This document shows positions 9,000 through 17,821 of a stretch of DNA of 64,000 nucleotides, one piece after another. Location of the stretch: the NCBI GenBank assembly GCA_900315245.1, contig OMYJ01000010.1, positions 34,110 to 98,109 on the forward strand, read 5' to 3'. Numbering within the stretch: position 1 is the stretch's first letter; every line of letters starts with the position of its first letter. Position numbers and translations under genes: made by a program. The stretch comes from an uncultured Bacteroidales bacterium (GTDB lineage: Bacteria; Bacteroidota; Bacteroidia; Bacteroidales; WCHB1-69). A model generated the notes under the pieces. That model made no database searches and had not been told where the DNA came from. It saw only the letters and a program-made list of their open reading frames with translations.

Positions 9000-10955
9000 A
9001 TGAAGAAGATTCTGCAGAATGATTTCACGGTGTTGCTTTTGAGACTGCTGCCGCTCTATGGCTGCGTTTTGGTCACGCAGGTCGCTTTTTACCTGTATAA
9101 CCGGATGCTGCTTGGAGCACTGACTTGGACGGAAGTCCCTATGCTACTTGCAGGATCGCTGAAGTTCGCTACTGCGTCCATCTTCTTTTTGAATGCCCCC
9201 TTCATTGTGCTGTCGATGCTGCCTTTCCGCTTCCGCCAGAAAAGCGGCTACCAGAAGGCTCTGTTTTGGATTTACGGCATCATCAATTCCATCGGTCTTG
9301 TGGTGCTGAACCTATCAGACGTTGTCTATTTCCGTTATGCTTTCAAACGGATTACCTCCGAGGAAATGCACTTCTTCCGCGAAAATGACAACACCTTTGA
9401 CATCCTTTTCAAGGCGATGGGCGAAAACTGGTACCTCGTGCTGCTCGGTGCGGCGTTGATTTTCCTTTTGTTTTTCGTCTATAAGAAAATCAAATACCAC
9501 CCCACACAGTTGACTAACAATTGGTTGTATTATGGGGTCGGAGCATTTGGACTGGCCGTTGTGGTTCCGTTGTGGGTGCTCGGCATCCGCGGCTCGGCCG
9601 ACAAGAAGGCCTTTCCCATGTCGGTCGGCAATGCGGTTTATTACACGCAGTCGCCGCAGAAAGGAGCCCTGATTTTGAGCAACCCGTTCTGTCTGTTCCG
9701 CACCATCGGGATGCGGCAGTTGGATGCGCCGGTCTATTTCAGCGAGGATGAGTTGGCGGAGTTGTATTCCCCGTATCATTATCCGAAACTTGTCCAACCT
9801 CCTGTGGCGAAGGGCAAGAATGTGGTGATTTTTGTGCTGGAGAGCTTCAGCAGGGAACATTCGCAGTATCTTGCCCCGCATCTGAATCCCAACGGCGGTT
9901 ACACTCCCTTTTTGGATTCCCTGATGCGCGAGGGTTTGGTGTTCACGAATGCTTTCGCCAACGGCGTGAAGTCCATTGAGGCATTACCGTCTATCTACTC
10001 GTCCATCCCCTCTTACCGTTCTCCCTTCGCATTAATGCCCCAGTCTCTGACCGATTTGGAGGCGCTGCCCCGCATCCTGGAGCGGCAGGGCTACGGCACG
10101 CATTTCTTCTGTGGAGCGTCCCGGAACCAGATGGGTTTCGAGGCCTTCGGCACGCTGTGCGGAATCGAGAACTTCCACAACAGAGAAGATTTCGAGAAAC
10201 TGCATCCGGGGAAGGAAAACGCTAATGTGTGGGGCATCTGGGACATGCCGTTTTTGCAATATGTGGCCGATGAACTCAACCGGCAACAAACACCGTTCTT
10301 CACCTCAGTGTTCACCCTGAGTTCCCATCATCCTTACGATCTTCCCGAAGAGTATGCCGGCAAGATGCCGCAGGGTGGTTCGCTTGTACAACCTTGTGTG
10401 GCATACACTGACCTTTCGCTGCGCAAATTCTTTGAAACCGCTTCCAAGATGCCGTGGTTTGAGAACACGCTGTTCATCTTCGTGGCCGACCATGTGTCAC
10501 CGCAGATGGCGGCGGAAGAGACCCGCACGGCCAAAGGCAATACCGCCATCATATACTTCATGTACACCCCTGACCATTCTGTTAGGGGTCGCTATGAGCA
10601 TGTGACCCAGCAGGTTGACATTATGCCCACCACGCTCGGGCTGATGGGATACGATAAGCCCTATTTCGCTTTTGGTCGCGATGTTTTCAACGAACCCGAA
10701 CGCAAACCGCTTGTGGTTAATTGCGTACAGCAGACCTACCAAGCACTGACCGATTCTCTGAGCCTCTATTTCGACGGAGAACGCTGTCTGTTCGTCTATG
10801 CCGCTGATGACACGCTGCAACAGCACAATATTCTGGATCCGAACAGCTCAGCGCAAAAGTCACTGGAACGGGACTTGAAAGCGCAGCTTCAGTCGTATTA
10901 CATGCATGTGGGACGCGGCGATTTGCTGCCCTTGAAGTCGGTTAAAAAGAAATAG
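9000..10955 (+). CDS. LTA-synthase-family membrane sulfatase-fold enzyme
   Basis: 651 residues. About five N-terminal membrane segments (residues 10-215) are followed by a periplasmic alkaline-phosphatase-superfamily domain (about 270-620). Likely metal ligands and nucleophile: Glu281 in FVLESFSREHS, Ser325 in NGVKSIEALPS (the nucleophile is usually Thr in LtaS; Ser here), and Asp497-His498 in FVADHVSP. The STLSSHHPYD-like motif appears as FTLSSHHPYD. In Gram-negative bacteria this family transfers phospho-alcohol groups (glycerol phosphate or phosphoethanolamine) to envelope glycans. The exact substrate is unknown. Monocistronic, with its own promoter and a hairpin after the stop. Confidence 0.87.
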   Translation: MKKILQNDFTVLLLRLLPLYGCVLVTQVAFYLYNRMLLGALTWTEVPMLLAGSLKFATASIFFLNAPFIVLSMLPFRFRQKSGYQKALFWIYGIINSIGLVVLNLSDVVYFRYAFKRITSEEMHFFRENDNTFDILFKAMGENWYLVLLGAALIFLLFFVYKKIKYHPTQLTNNWLYYGVGAFGLAVVVPLWVLGIRGSADKKAFPMSVGNAVYYTQSPQKGALILSNPFCLFRTIGMRQLDAPVYFSEDELAELYSPYHYPKLVQPPVAKGKNVVIFVLESFSREHSQYLAPHLNPNGGYTPFLDSLMREGLVFTNAFANGVKSIEALPSIYSSIPSYRSPFALMPQSLTDLEALPRILERQGYGTHFFCGASRNQMGFEAFGTLCGIENFHNREDFEKLHPGKENANVWGIWDMPFLQYVADELNRQQTPFFTSVFTLSSHHPYDLPEEYAGKMPQGGSLVQPCVAYTDLSLRKFFETASKMPWFENTLFIFVADHVSPQMAAEETRTAKGNTAIIYFMYTPDHSVRGRYEHVTQQVDIMPTTLGLMGYDKPYFAFGRDVFNEPERKPLVVNCVQQTYQALTDSLSLYFDGERCLFVYAADDTLQQHNILDPNSSAQKSLERDLKAQLQSYYMHVGRGDLLPLKSVKKK

Positions 10956-10957
10956 GA

Positions 10958-10980
10958 ACGGGGTGCCGATGACACCCCGT
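10958..10980 (+). terminator. Hairpin after LTA-synthase-like gene
   Basis: 8-bp perfect stem ACGGGGTG/CACCCCGT with a 7-base loop, just after the stop. There is no clear T-run, so it is a weak or processing hairpin. It could also serve the convergent RHH gene. Confidence 0.5.
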
Positions 10981-11031
10981 AATCAAATTCACACGACATA
11001 GGCACGTTGCGACGAGCCTTAAAACGTTATC

Positions 11032-11214
11032 TTACTTGTCTGTTTCTTGTTCGTCGGAGGAGTGCTTCTTTTTCGGAAGCCTTCCGGCCTTTTTCAGAGC
11101 GTTTTGCAAAATCCATTCGATTTGGCCATTCGCACTACGGAACTCGTCTGCAGCCCATCGTTCAATGGCCTCGAAAATCTCTGAATCCACTCGTAAGGCG
11201 AAGTTTTTCTTCAT
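11032..11214 (-). CDS. Small ribbon-helix-helix (Arc-type) DNA-binding protein
   Basis: 60 residues. The N-terminal half fits the ribbon-helix-helix fold: strand KNFALRVDSEIF, helix EAIERWAADEF, then SANGQIEWILQNALKKAG. A basic, charged tail follows (LPKKKHSSDEQETDK). It starts 2 bases after the stop of the SPFH gene, so its ribosome-binding site lies within that gene and translation is probably coupled. Small Arc-like proteins next to SPFH genes are a recurring pair in Bacteroidota (from general knowledge). It may autoregulate the operon. No toxin gene is adjacent, so a toxin-antitoxin role is not supported. Confidence 0.8.
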   Translation of the reverse strand: MKKNFALRVDSEIFEAIERWAADEFRSANGQIEWILQNALKKAGRLPKKKHSSDEQETDK

Positions 11215-11216
11215 AA

Positions 11217-12188
11217 TTACTGGTATAACGTCCCCGTGTTGATGACCGGTGAAGCGGATTCGTCGGCGCAGAGCACCACCAAAAGGTTGGAGACCATGGC
11301 GGCCTTGCGCTCTTCGTCAAGCTCCACAATCTTGTCGGCGGAGAGTTTCTTGAGAGCCAGATCGACCATGCTGACGGCACCCTCCACGATTTTTTCGCGG
11401 GCGGAGATGATGGCGTCGGCTTGCTGGCGGCGCAGCATCACGCTGGCGATTTCGGCAGCGTAGGCCAAGTAGTTGATGCGGGCTTCCACAACCTCTATGC
11501 CTGCGATTTCCAGATGTTTGCGCAGCTCGGCCTCCAAACGCTCATTTACCTCCTCGCCGCCAGAACGCAGCGTGATTTCCTCGTCGTCGCGTTCCATGTT
11601 GTCGTAGGCGTATAAGCCCGCGAGCTTGCGCAACGCGGCATCGCTCTGCACCCGCACGAACGAGTCAAAACTCTTGACGGACTTCATTGAGGTTTCGGTG
11701 ATGGTGCTGCGCACGTCGGAATCCACCTCGAAACAGGCTTTGTAGGTGTCGCTGATCTTCCACACCAAAACCAAACCGATCATGATGGGGTTGCCGTTTT
11801 TGTCGTTCACCTTGATAGGCTCAACGTCCATGTTTTTGGCTCGCAAGGACAGTTTCTCCTTGCTGTAGAATGGGTTGACCCAGAAGAAACCGTTCTGTTT
11901 CACCGTGCCGGAGTACTTGCCGAAAAAGGTGAGTACCCGTGATTCGTTGGGCTGCACGACCATGAAACCGCACAGGTGAAGAACCCAGACGATAAACAGC
12001 AGAAAACCGATGCAAATGGGAAGCAGAATCCAAGGGGTCACCTCCCCTTCGGCATTTAACATGCAGTCAAGCTTGGCTAATCTCACCACTATCCAAATGG
12101 AAACCACAAACAAGACAAGATTGATAAGTAGATGCAGGAATCCGTTGTTGCCTGCAGATAATTGTTTGTTGAACTCTTTGCTATTCAT
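11217..12188 (-). CDS. SPFH/Band 7 domain membrane protein
   Basis: 323 residues. Two N-terminal membrane segments (about 18-40 and 50-75) are followed by an SPFH/prohibitin-like domain. The start VVQPNESRVLTFFGKYSGTV is the hallmark of the family, as are NPFYSKEKLSLR and the later ALRKLAGLYAYD. The C-terminal helix is rich in Ala, Glu and Arg (IASVMLRRQQADAIISAREK). Such proteins oligomerise at the membrane and organise lipid microdomains or protect membrane proteases. It is the first gene of a two-gene operon with the RHH protein, and is divergent from the patatin gene. Confidence 0.92.
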   Translation of the reverse strand: MNSKEFNKQLSAGNNGFLHLLINLVLFVVSIWIVVRLAKLDCMLNAEGEVTPWILLPICIGFLLFIVWVLHLCGFMVVQPNESRVLTFFGKYSGTVKQNGFFWVNPFYSKEKLSLRAKNMDVEPIKVNDKNGNPIMIGLVLVWKISDTYKACFEVDSDVRSTITETSMKSVKSFDSFVRVQSDAALRKLAGLYAYDNMERDDEEITLRSGGEEVNERLEAELRKHLEIAGIEVVEARINYLAYAAEIASVMLRRQQADAIISAREKIVEGAVSMVDLALKKLSADKIVELDEERKAAMVSNLLVVLCADESASPVINTGTLYQ

Positions 12189-12239
12189 AACTTTAAGGTT
12201 TTAATTTGTGATTGAAATAATATCATTTTAATATCACGG

Positions 12240-12247
12240 CAAAAATA
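12240..12247 (-). promoter_or_regulatory. -7 element for SPFH-RHH operon
   Basis: Reads TATTTTTG on the minus strand, 52 bases before the SPFH ATG. It lies 40 bases from the divergent patatin promoter element. Confidence 0.65.
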
Positions 12248-12286
12248 CATTTTTTTTAATACGACATACGTTTTTCGAAAAAAAAT

Positions 12287-12294
12287 TATTTTTG
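12287..12294 (+). promoter_or_regulatory. -7 element for patatin gene
   Basis: TATTTTTG, 30 bases before the ATG at 12324, divergent from the SPFH promoter. Confidence 0.65.
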
Positions 12295-12323
12295 CGTTTC
12301 CAAAGTCGAAAACGTCAAGTATC

Positions 12324-14645
12324 ATGAGGAATGTCAGAATCATAATACAAGAGAGGAAATTTAGGATAGGACTGAAATTGCTGCTGTCAGTTTTTATTTT
12401 GACCATTTCAACAGCCACATTGTATGCACAACAGCATAAATTGGTCAACGTCAGTTATGATCCGAAGAGCGATTCTGTTTTCTTTGCAGAGATGCAGAAG
12501 CGTATGGCGGAGATACGGAAGTCAAGACCCACGGTGGCGTTGGTGCTGGCAGGGGGCGGTGCGAAAGGTGCATCTCATATTGGAGTGCTGAAATACCTTG
12601 AAGAAAAGGGGATTCCGGTGGATTTTGTGGCCGGTACCAGCATGGGCGGCCTTTTGGGTGGCTTGTACGCTATGGGTTATTCCGCCGCGGAAATCGACTC
12701 CATTGTGCGTTCTATCGACTGGAATGTGATGATGAGCGACAATATCCCGTTGGATTTCTATTCTTATACCAGAAAGATGTACAAAGGGACATACGTGCTG
12801 GACATTCCTTATACAAAGTTGGATTTTAAGAAAAGCCTTCCTTCGGGGATTTTGTACGGATTGAACGTGTACAACATGATAAGTGCGCTTTCGGTCGGGT
12901 ACCAGCAGAAGATGAACTTTCTGGACCTGCCCACGCCGTATTGTTGTGTGGCCACGGAGATCGTTTCGCAGAAGGAGAAGCACTGGACAGAAGGCTCGAT
13001 GGTGGATGCCATGCGGTCCACCATGTCCATTCCGGGCTATTTCATGCCCGTGCGGGTGGACTCGATGATTCTATCTGATGGGGGCACCAAAAACAACTTC
13101 CCGACGGATGTTGCGAAGGCTGCCGGCGCGGACATCATCATCGGGGTGGAAATGACCATGCCGAGGGATTACCAGAAAGTGAACAACATGGCGGACGTTC
13201 TGATGCAGACCGCACAATATTCCGGTGGGTTGGAGGCGCACAATCGCAATGTCAAGAACGCGACTGTCTATATCACGCCGGACATTTCGGGTTTCGGGAT
13301 GCTGACCTTCGGGACCGAGGAGATAGCCACGCTGATAAGCCGGGGCTATCAGGAAGCTGCCAAGCATGAGCGTGAAATCGACAGCATTGCGCGGATTGTG
13401 GGTAGGGGAGGACGTATCAAGCATAACCCTAAAGCCATCAATACTGCGGATACGAAAGTCAAAATCACGGATGTGCTATACGAAGGTCTCTCAAGCAAGG
13501 AGGAGGACTACATCAACCGAAAAGTGCGTCTGAAACTGAACGAATATTACGACAAACGCGATTTTGAGTTGTCGCAGGCCATCATCTATGGCACTATGGC
13601 TTTCTCGCAGGTCACTTACCGTCTGGTGCCCGACGGTGCCGACGGGTACAAACTGCTGTTCAAGTGCGAGAAGCGGCCTCAAAACTCCATCGGCATCGGT
13701 CTCCGGTTGGATTCGCAAGACTGGTTCGCGGCCATAATCAATGGTGGCTTTGGACGGAACAAGATTTTCGGTTCCCTGTGCGATGTCACCCTCAGGCTTT
13801 CCATGTCCCCCTATCTGAAAGTGGATTGGTATTACCTTCCGAAAAAAGGACTCAAGTTCGGGATTTCCGCAAAGACGCTTTATCGTACCCTCCTCGGCAC
13901 AGTTGACCACAATTACGATTTCCAGTATTGTGAACGTCTTTGGCACAACGAGGCAAAGGTTTACCTTGCGAGTACAAGGTGGAGTCAGGTCAGCTTGTCC
14001 GCCGGCTTGAGAATTGAATACATGCCCTACTATTTGCTCATAAGCCCTGCTCTTACCGACTTTGAGTCCCCGTGGGAATGGAAGGATTATCGTGCATACG
14101 TCTATATGCGGTTTACGTACGATCATGAGAATGCACGCTATTTTCCGGATCGCGGTCTGCGTGTGACAGCCACTTACGACTACGATTTCCATAAAACCCA
14201 CTATGCGGCGTTGGGTATCCATGGTGTAATCCCCGTCTGTAGCTTCTTTTCCATTCTGGCTTCCGCCAATGGCCGCTATATCTTTGGAGATACCGACTAC
14301 AACCTGTTTATGAGCAACTATGTGGGAGGTGTCATGCCCGGTCGCTATTATGAACAGCAGATTCCTTTTATAGGCTATAATGCGGTCAGTGACCGTAAAG
14401 ATTTGCTTACCGTGGCGAATCTCGAATTGCGTTTTAAAGTGGCAAAGAAGTGCTATCTGTCGGCTATTGGAGCAGCCCTACACGACGGGTACAATCTGAA
14501 AGACATGAAATCGCATCATCCTGTATATTCTGCCGCCCTTCAGTTCGCGTATAACTCAAAGTTCGGGCCCATATCAGCTAACCTTCACTGGAACAGTGCT
14601 TTTAACAGGGTGGGGTTCTATTTCAGTGCGGGATATGACTTCTGA
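12324..14645 (+). CDS. Patatin-like phospholipase fused to outer-membrane beta-barrel
   Basis: 773 residues. Signal peptide (ending LYAQQ, about residue 37), patatin domain (about 70-270), a POTRA-like linker (about 380-450) and a C-terminal surface-antigen (Omp85-type) barrel ending YFSAGYDF. Patatin motifs are complete: oxyanion-hole GGGAKG, nucleophile Ser106 in GTSMGG, and Asp252 in SDGGTKNN. This is the type V-like patatin/porin architecture (PlpD-like), in which the lipase is exported by its own barrel. The substrate is probably phospholipid. The gene has its own promoter. Confidence 0.9.
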   Translation: MRNVRIIIQERKFRIGLKLLLSVFILTISTATLYAQQHKLVNVSYDPKSDSVFFAEMQKRMAEIRKSRPTVALVLAGGGAKGASHIGVLKYLEEKGIPVDFVAGTSMGGLLGGLYAMGYSAAEIDSIVRSIDWNVMMSDNIPLDFYSYTRKMYKGTYVLDIPYTKLDFKKSLPSGILYGLNVYNMISALSVGYQQKMNFLDLPTPYCCVATEIVSQKEKHWTEGSMVDAMRSTMSIPGYFMPVRVDSMILSDGGTKNNFPTDVAKAAGADIIIGVEMTMPRDYQKVNNMADVLMQTAQYSGGLEAHNRNVKNATVYITPDISGFGMLTFGTEEIATLISRGYQEAAKHEREIDSIARIVGRGGRIKHNPKAINTADTKVKITDVLYEGLSSKEEDYINRKVRLKLNEYYDKRDFELSQAIIYGTMAFSQVTYRLVPDGADGYKLLFKCEKRPQNSIGIGLRLDSQDWFAAIINGGFGRNKIFGSLCDVTLRLSMSPYLKVDWYYLPKKGLKFGISAKTLYRTLLGTVDHNYDFQYCERLWHNEAKVYLASTRWSQVSLSAGLRIEYMPYYLLISPALTDFESPWEWKDYRAYVYMRFTYDHENARYFPDRGLRVTATYDYDFHKTHYAALGIHGVIPVCSFFSILASANGRYIFGDTDYNLFMSNYVGGVMPGRYYEQQIPFIGYNAVSDRKDLLTVANLELRFKVAKKCYLSAIGAALHDGYNLKDMKSHHPVYSAALQFAYNSKFGPISANLHWNSAFNRVGFYFSAGYDF

Positions 14646-14687
14646 CTATGACAATAACTATGACAATAACTATAACTATAACTATAA
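14646..14687 (+). repeat. Hexamer/dodecamer tandem repeat
   Basis: Seven hexamers in a row: CTATGA and CAATAA alternating twice, then CTATAA three times. The array begins at the base after the patatin stop codon. Apart from this array and the promoter at 14815, the 233-base gap before the dehydrogenase gene shows nothing recognisable. Confidence 0.85.
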
Positions 14688-14793
14688 CTTAGACAAAGGA
14701 CTATGCCATCTAATCTCAAATCACAAATCACTATTCACTATTACCAAAACAAATTCTCAAAAAATATTTTTTCACAAAATGAAAGGATAATGG

Positions 14794-14822
14794 TTGGCAT
14801 ATTGCAAAAAAATATATCTTTG
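14794..14822 (+). promoter_or_regulatory. Promoter of 3,5-diaminohexanoate dehydrogenase gene
   Basis: TTG at 14794-14796 and TATCTTTG at 14815-14822, spaced 18 bases. The ATG is 57 bases further on. Confidence 0.75.
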
Positions 14823-14878
14823 CACCCTCAAAATTTTGAGGCAAAAAGTTTTGTATCACTCTATAAATCATTAAAATT

Positions 14879-15952
14879 ATGCAGAAAAAAGGCAACAAAT
14901 ACGGTACGCATCGCGTGATTGAACCCAAAGGTGTTCTCCCGCAGCCCGCAAACAAGCTTGACAATAACATGGACGAGATTTGGGACAATGAGATCCTCAT
15001 TGATGTCCAAACCCTGAACATTGACTCCGCATCTTTTACCGACATCCATAACTATGCCAAGGAACAGGCTGGTCCTGGCGCTTCCGAGGAGAAAATCATG
15101 GAAGAGGTGAAGAAAGAGATGTTGTTGAACGTTGAATTGCAGGGTAAGCACCGTAACCGCCGCACCGGTTCCGGCGGTATGTTGCTCGGCAAGGTTGAAA
15201 AGATCGGTGACGCCCTCAAGGGCAAAATCGACCTCAAAGAGGGCGACCGCATCGCTACTCTCGTCAGCCTCAGCCTCACCCCGCTGCGCATCGACGAGAT
15301 CCTTGAGATCCGTCCCGATGTTGACCAAGTCGATATCAAAGGTAAAGCCATCCTCTTCGAGAGCGGTATCTATGCTAAGATCCCGACCGACATGCCGGAG
15401 AAGCTCGCTCTGAGCGCCCTCGACGTGGCTGGTGCTCCCGCCCAGACCGCCAAGCTGTGCCAATACGGTCAGACTGTCGTTATCCTCGGTGCCGGTGGTA
15501 AGAGCGGTATGCTTTGCTGCTATGAGGCAAAGAAACGCGTCGGTGTCACCGGTAAGGTCATTGGTATCGCCAACAGCCCGAAGAGCACCCAACGCATCAA
15601 AGACCTCGGCTTCTGCGACATCGTGGAAAGCGCTGCCGGCATGACACCCGTCCAGGTCTATGAGCTCATCGAGAAACTCACCAACGGCAAAATGGCCGAC
15701 GTCACCATCAACTGCGTCAATGTTCCCGACCAGGAGATGACCGCCGTGCTCTGCACCAAAGACGATGGTATCGTCTATTTCTTCTCCATGGCCACCAGCT
15801 TCACCAAAGCTTCTCTCGGTGCCGAGGGTATCGGAAGCGACGTGAACATGATCATGGGTAACGGATATACAAAGGGACATGCTGAGTTCACCCTTCAAGA
15901 GTTGCGCGAAAGCCCCGAGCTTCGCAAGATCTTCGAAGAACTCTACGCATAA
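14879..15952 (+). CDS. kdd: L-erythro-3,5-diaminohexanoate dehydrogenase
   Basis: 357-residue NAD(P)-dependent dehydrogenase with an N-terminal alcohol-dehydrogenase-like part and a Rossmann domain. The glycine motif is ILGAGGKSGM (Gly204, Gly206, Gly207, Gly210). It resembles the family that oxidises L-erythro-3,5-diaminohexanoate to (S)-5-amino-3-oxohexanoate with NAD, with release of ammonia, in the anaerobic lysine fermentation pathway. The N-terminal GTHRVIEPKGVLPQ and the DVAGAPAQTAKL segment support the call. The aminomutase, cleavage and ammonia-lyase genes usually found beside it are not here, so it stands alone between a promoter and a strong terminator. Start: ATG at 14879, after a suitable leader. 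Confidence 0.85.
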   Translation: MQKKGNKYGTHRVIEPKGVLPQPANKLDNNMDEIWDNEILIDVQTLNIDSASFTDIHNYAKEQAGPGASEEKIMEEVKKEMLLNVELQGKHRNRRTGSGGMLLGKVEKIGDALKGKIDLKEGDRIATLVSLSLTPLRIDEILEIRPDVDQVDIKGKAILFESGIYAKIPTDMPEKLALSALDVAGAPAQTAKLCQYGQTVVILGAGGKSGMLCCYEAKKRVGVTGKVIGIANSPKSTQRIKDLGFCDIVESAAGMTPVQVYELIEKLTNGKMADVTINCVNVPDQEMTAVLCTKDDGIVYFFSMATSFTKASLGAEGIGSDVNMIMGNGYTKGHAEFTLQELRESPELRKIFEELYA

Positions 15953-15991
15953 ACCTTTCTATATATCACATTAGTAATAATTATCTTATGA

Positions 15992-16028
15992 AATAAGCGG
16001 TGTGTAACGAGCACCGCTTATTTTTTTT
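15992..16028 (+). terminator. Intrinsic terminator after kdd
   Basis: 11-bp perfect stem AATAAGCGGTG and its complement, 9-base loop, then a run of eight T. Confidence 0.92.
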
Positions 16029-16040
16029 ACAAAAAAAATG

Positions 16041-16048
16041 TATCTTTG
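16041..16048 (+). promoter_or_regulatory. -7 element of M49-like peptidase gene
   Basis: TATCTTTG begins 13 bases after the T-run of the kdd terminator and lies 39 bases before the ATG. Confidence 0.75.
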
Positions 16049-16087
16049 CCCTCGTGTTTTTAGAGATAAATCTTAAATGTCTTGAAT

Positions 16088-17734
16088 ATGAAAAAAATTG
16101 TCACAGTTATGTTGATTTTAGCTTGCACAGCCATGCTGGTGTCATGCAAAAACAAGAAAACGGAAACTCCGAATGAGGAACAGAAAAGCGAACTCCAACA
16201 GAAAGTGGAGGAATATGCTTATTTCGACCTTACCGCCGACCTCTCCAAACTGACCGACAGCGAGAAAAAACTGCTGCCCATCTTCTTCGAAATCGGGCAG
16301 ATCATGGATGACCTCTTTTGGGAGCAGACCTTCGGCGACAAATCCCTCCTCGACACCATCTCCGACCCGTGGATGAAGGATTATGCCATGATCAACTATG
16401 GGCCGTGGGATCGCCTTGACGAGGAGAAACCTTTCGTGCCGGGTTACGGTCCGCGTCCTGTGATGGGCCATTATTACCCTCAGGACATCACCAAGGCCGA
16501 ATATGACGCCTTTGAGGACCCGTTGAAATCCTCCCACTACACCATCCTCACTCGTGACGAGAATGGTAAGCTGAAGACCGTCGGTTACTACGAGGCTTAT
16601 AAAGAGAAACTCGACCGCGTGTGTGAACTCTTGGACCAAGCCATTGAAATCGCCGACAACCCGACGATGAAGAAATATCTGGTGGAACGTAAGAAATCCC
16701 TGATGACCAACGATTATTATCCCAGCGATATGGCGTGGATGGATCTGAAGGACTCCAATATCGACTTCGTGTTCGGCCCGATAGAGAACTATGATGACGG
16801 TTTGAACTCCGTGAAGACCTCTTGGGAAGCGTTCGTGCTGGTAAAAGATGTGGATGCAAGTACCAAGCTCGACAAGTTTGTGAAGATGCTCCCGCAACTT
16901 CAACGTGAATTGCCCTGCGATCCCGCATACAAAGCTTACGTTCCCGGCACCACCTGCGACATGAACCTCTACGATGTGGTGTTCTACGGCGGTGATTGCA
17001 ACGCTGCTGGCAAGACCATCGCCATCAACCTGCCTAACGACGACAATGTGCAGGCAAAGAAGGGCTCTCGTCGCTTCCAGCTGCGCAACGCTATGCAGGC
17101 CAAATTTGACAAGATCATGAAGCCTATCGGCGAAATCATCATTGAACCGTCCGAGCAGGATCATATCACCTTTGATGCTTTCTTCTGGAATGTCACTTTC
17201 CATGAGGTGGCACACGGTTTGGGCGTGAAACAGACCATCAACGGCAAAGGCAGCGTGGATAACGCCATGCAGACCGAAAACTCAAGCTGGGAAGAGGCCA
17301 AAGCCGACATCGTGGGATTGAACCTCGTGCTCAACCTCATTGACAAGGGTGAGATCACCGACATCTCCGTGGAGGATGCCATCACCACCTACATTGTCGG
17401 ATTACTGCGTAGCGTCCGTTTCGGTGCTTCCGAGGCTCATGGCATTGCCAACATGATGTGCTACAACTATCTCTTTGAGAACGGCGCCTTCACCCGCAAC
17501 GGCAATGGCACCTACCACATCAACTACGACAAGGCCCGCAAAGCCATGGAAGGCTGGATTGCTCTGATTCTCAAGACCCAAGCGGAAGGCGATTTCGAGT
17601 TCGCCGCCCAATACAGCAAGGACAACGGCACTATCAAGTCTGATCTGCAGGCCGATCTTGACCGTATCAACAAGTCGGGCATCCCGAGAGACATCCGGTT
17701 CAACCAAGGGTTGGATGTCTTAGGACTGAAATAA
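16088..17734 (+). CDS. M49-like (dipeptidyl-peptidase III-like) zinc peptidase, lipoprotein
   Basis: 548 residues. Lipoprotein signal peptide with lipobox LVSC (Cys20). The zinc site is HEVAHGLG (His372, Glu373, His376) with a second motif WEEAKADIVGL (Glu402-Glu403), which corresponds to the EExRAE/D motif of family M49. Classical dipeptidyl peptidase III has HExxGH; here the motif is the five-residue HExxH, so this is a divergent branch. It probably removes dipeptides or short peptides at the cell envelope, which would suit an amino-acid fermenter. The ATG at 16088 is preferred over an upstream TTG at 16082. Monocistronic. Confidence 0.82.
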   Translation: MKKIVTVMLILACTAMLVSCKNKKTETPNEEQKSELQQKVEEYAYFDLTADLSKLTDSEKKLLPIFFEIGQIMDDLFWEQTFGDKSLLDTISDPWMKDYAMINYGPWDRLDEEKPFVPGYGPRPVMGHYYPQDITKAEYDAFEDPLKSSHYTILTRDENGKLKTVGYYEAYKEKLDRVCELLDQAIEIADNPTMKKYLVERKKSLMTNDYYPSDMAWMDLKDSNIDFVFGPIENYDDGLNSVKTSWEAFVLVKDVDASTKLDKFVKMLPQLQRELPCDPAYKAYVPGTTCDMNLYDVVFYGGDCNAAGKTIAINLPNDDNVQAKKGSRRFQLRNAMQAKFDKIMKPIGEIIIEPSEQDHITFDAFFWNVTFHEVAHGLGVKQTINGKGSVDNAMQTENSSWEEAKADIVGLNLVLNLIDKGEITDISVEDAITTYIVGLLRSVRFGASEAHGIANMMCYNYLFENGAFTRNGNGTYHINYDKARKAMEGWIALILKTQAEGDFEFAAQYSKDNGTIKSDLQADLDRINKSGIPRDIRFNQGLDVLGLK

Positions 17735-17781
17735 TGCTGAATTATGAATGCTGAATTATGAATGCTGAATTATGAATATTG
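17733..17781 (+). repeat. Heptamer tandem repeat AATGCTG/AATTATG
   Basis: Seven heptamers in a row, alternating AATGCTG and AATTATG three times and ending AATATTG. It begins at the stop codon of the M49-like gene and runs directly into the palindrome at 17781. Confidence 0.92.
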
Positions 17782-17808
17782 TAGAGACGTGCCATGGCGC
17801 GTCTCTAC
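17781..17808. repeat. 28-bp palindrome with GAGACG core
   Basis: GTAGAGACG and its complement flank a central GCCATGGC; only one pair (a G-T wobble in RNA) is imperfect. It is followed by GTTTTT, so it may also act as a terminator for the M49-like gene. It shares its arms with 5232-5255. Confidence 0.85.
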
Positions 17809-17821
17809 GTTTTTCCATGAT

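Noticed and set aside
11032..11214. Antitoxin of a toxin-antitoxin pair
   Set aside because: The ribbon-helix-helix protein has no adjacent small toxin gene; its partner is an SPFH membrane protein.
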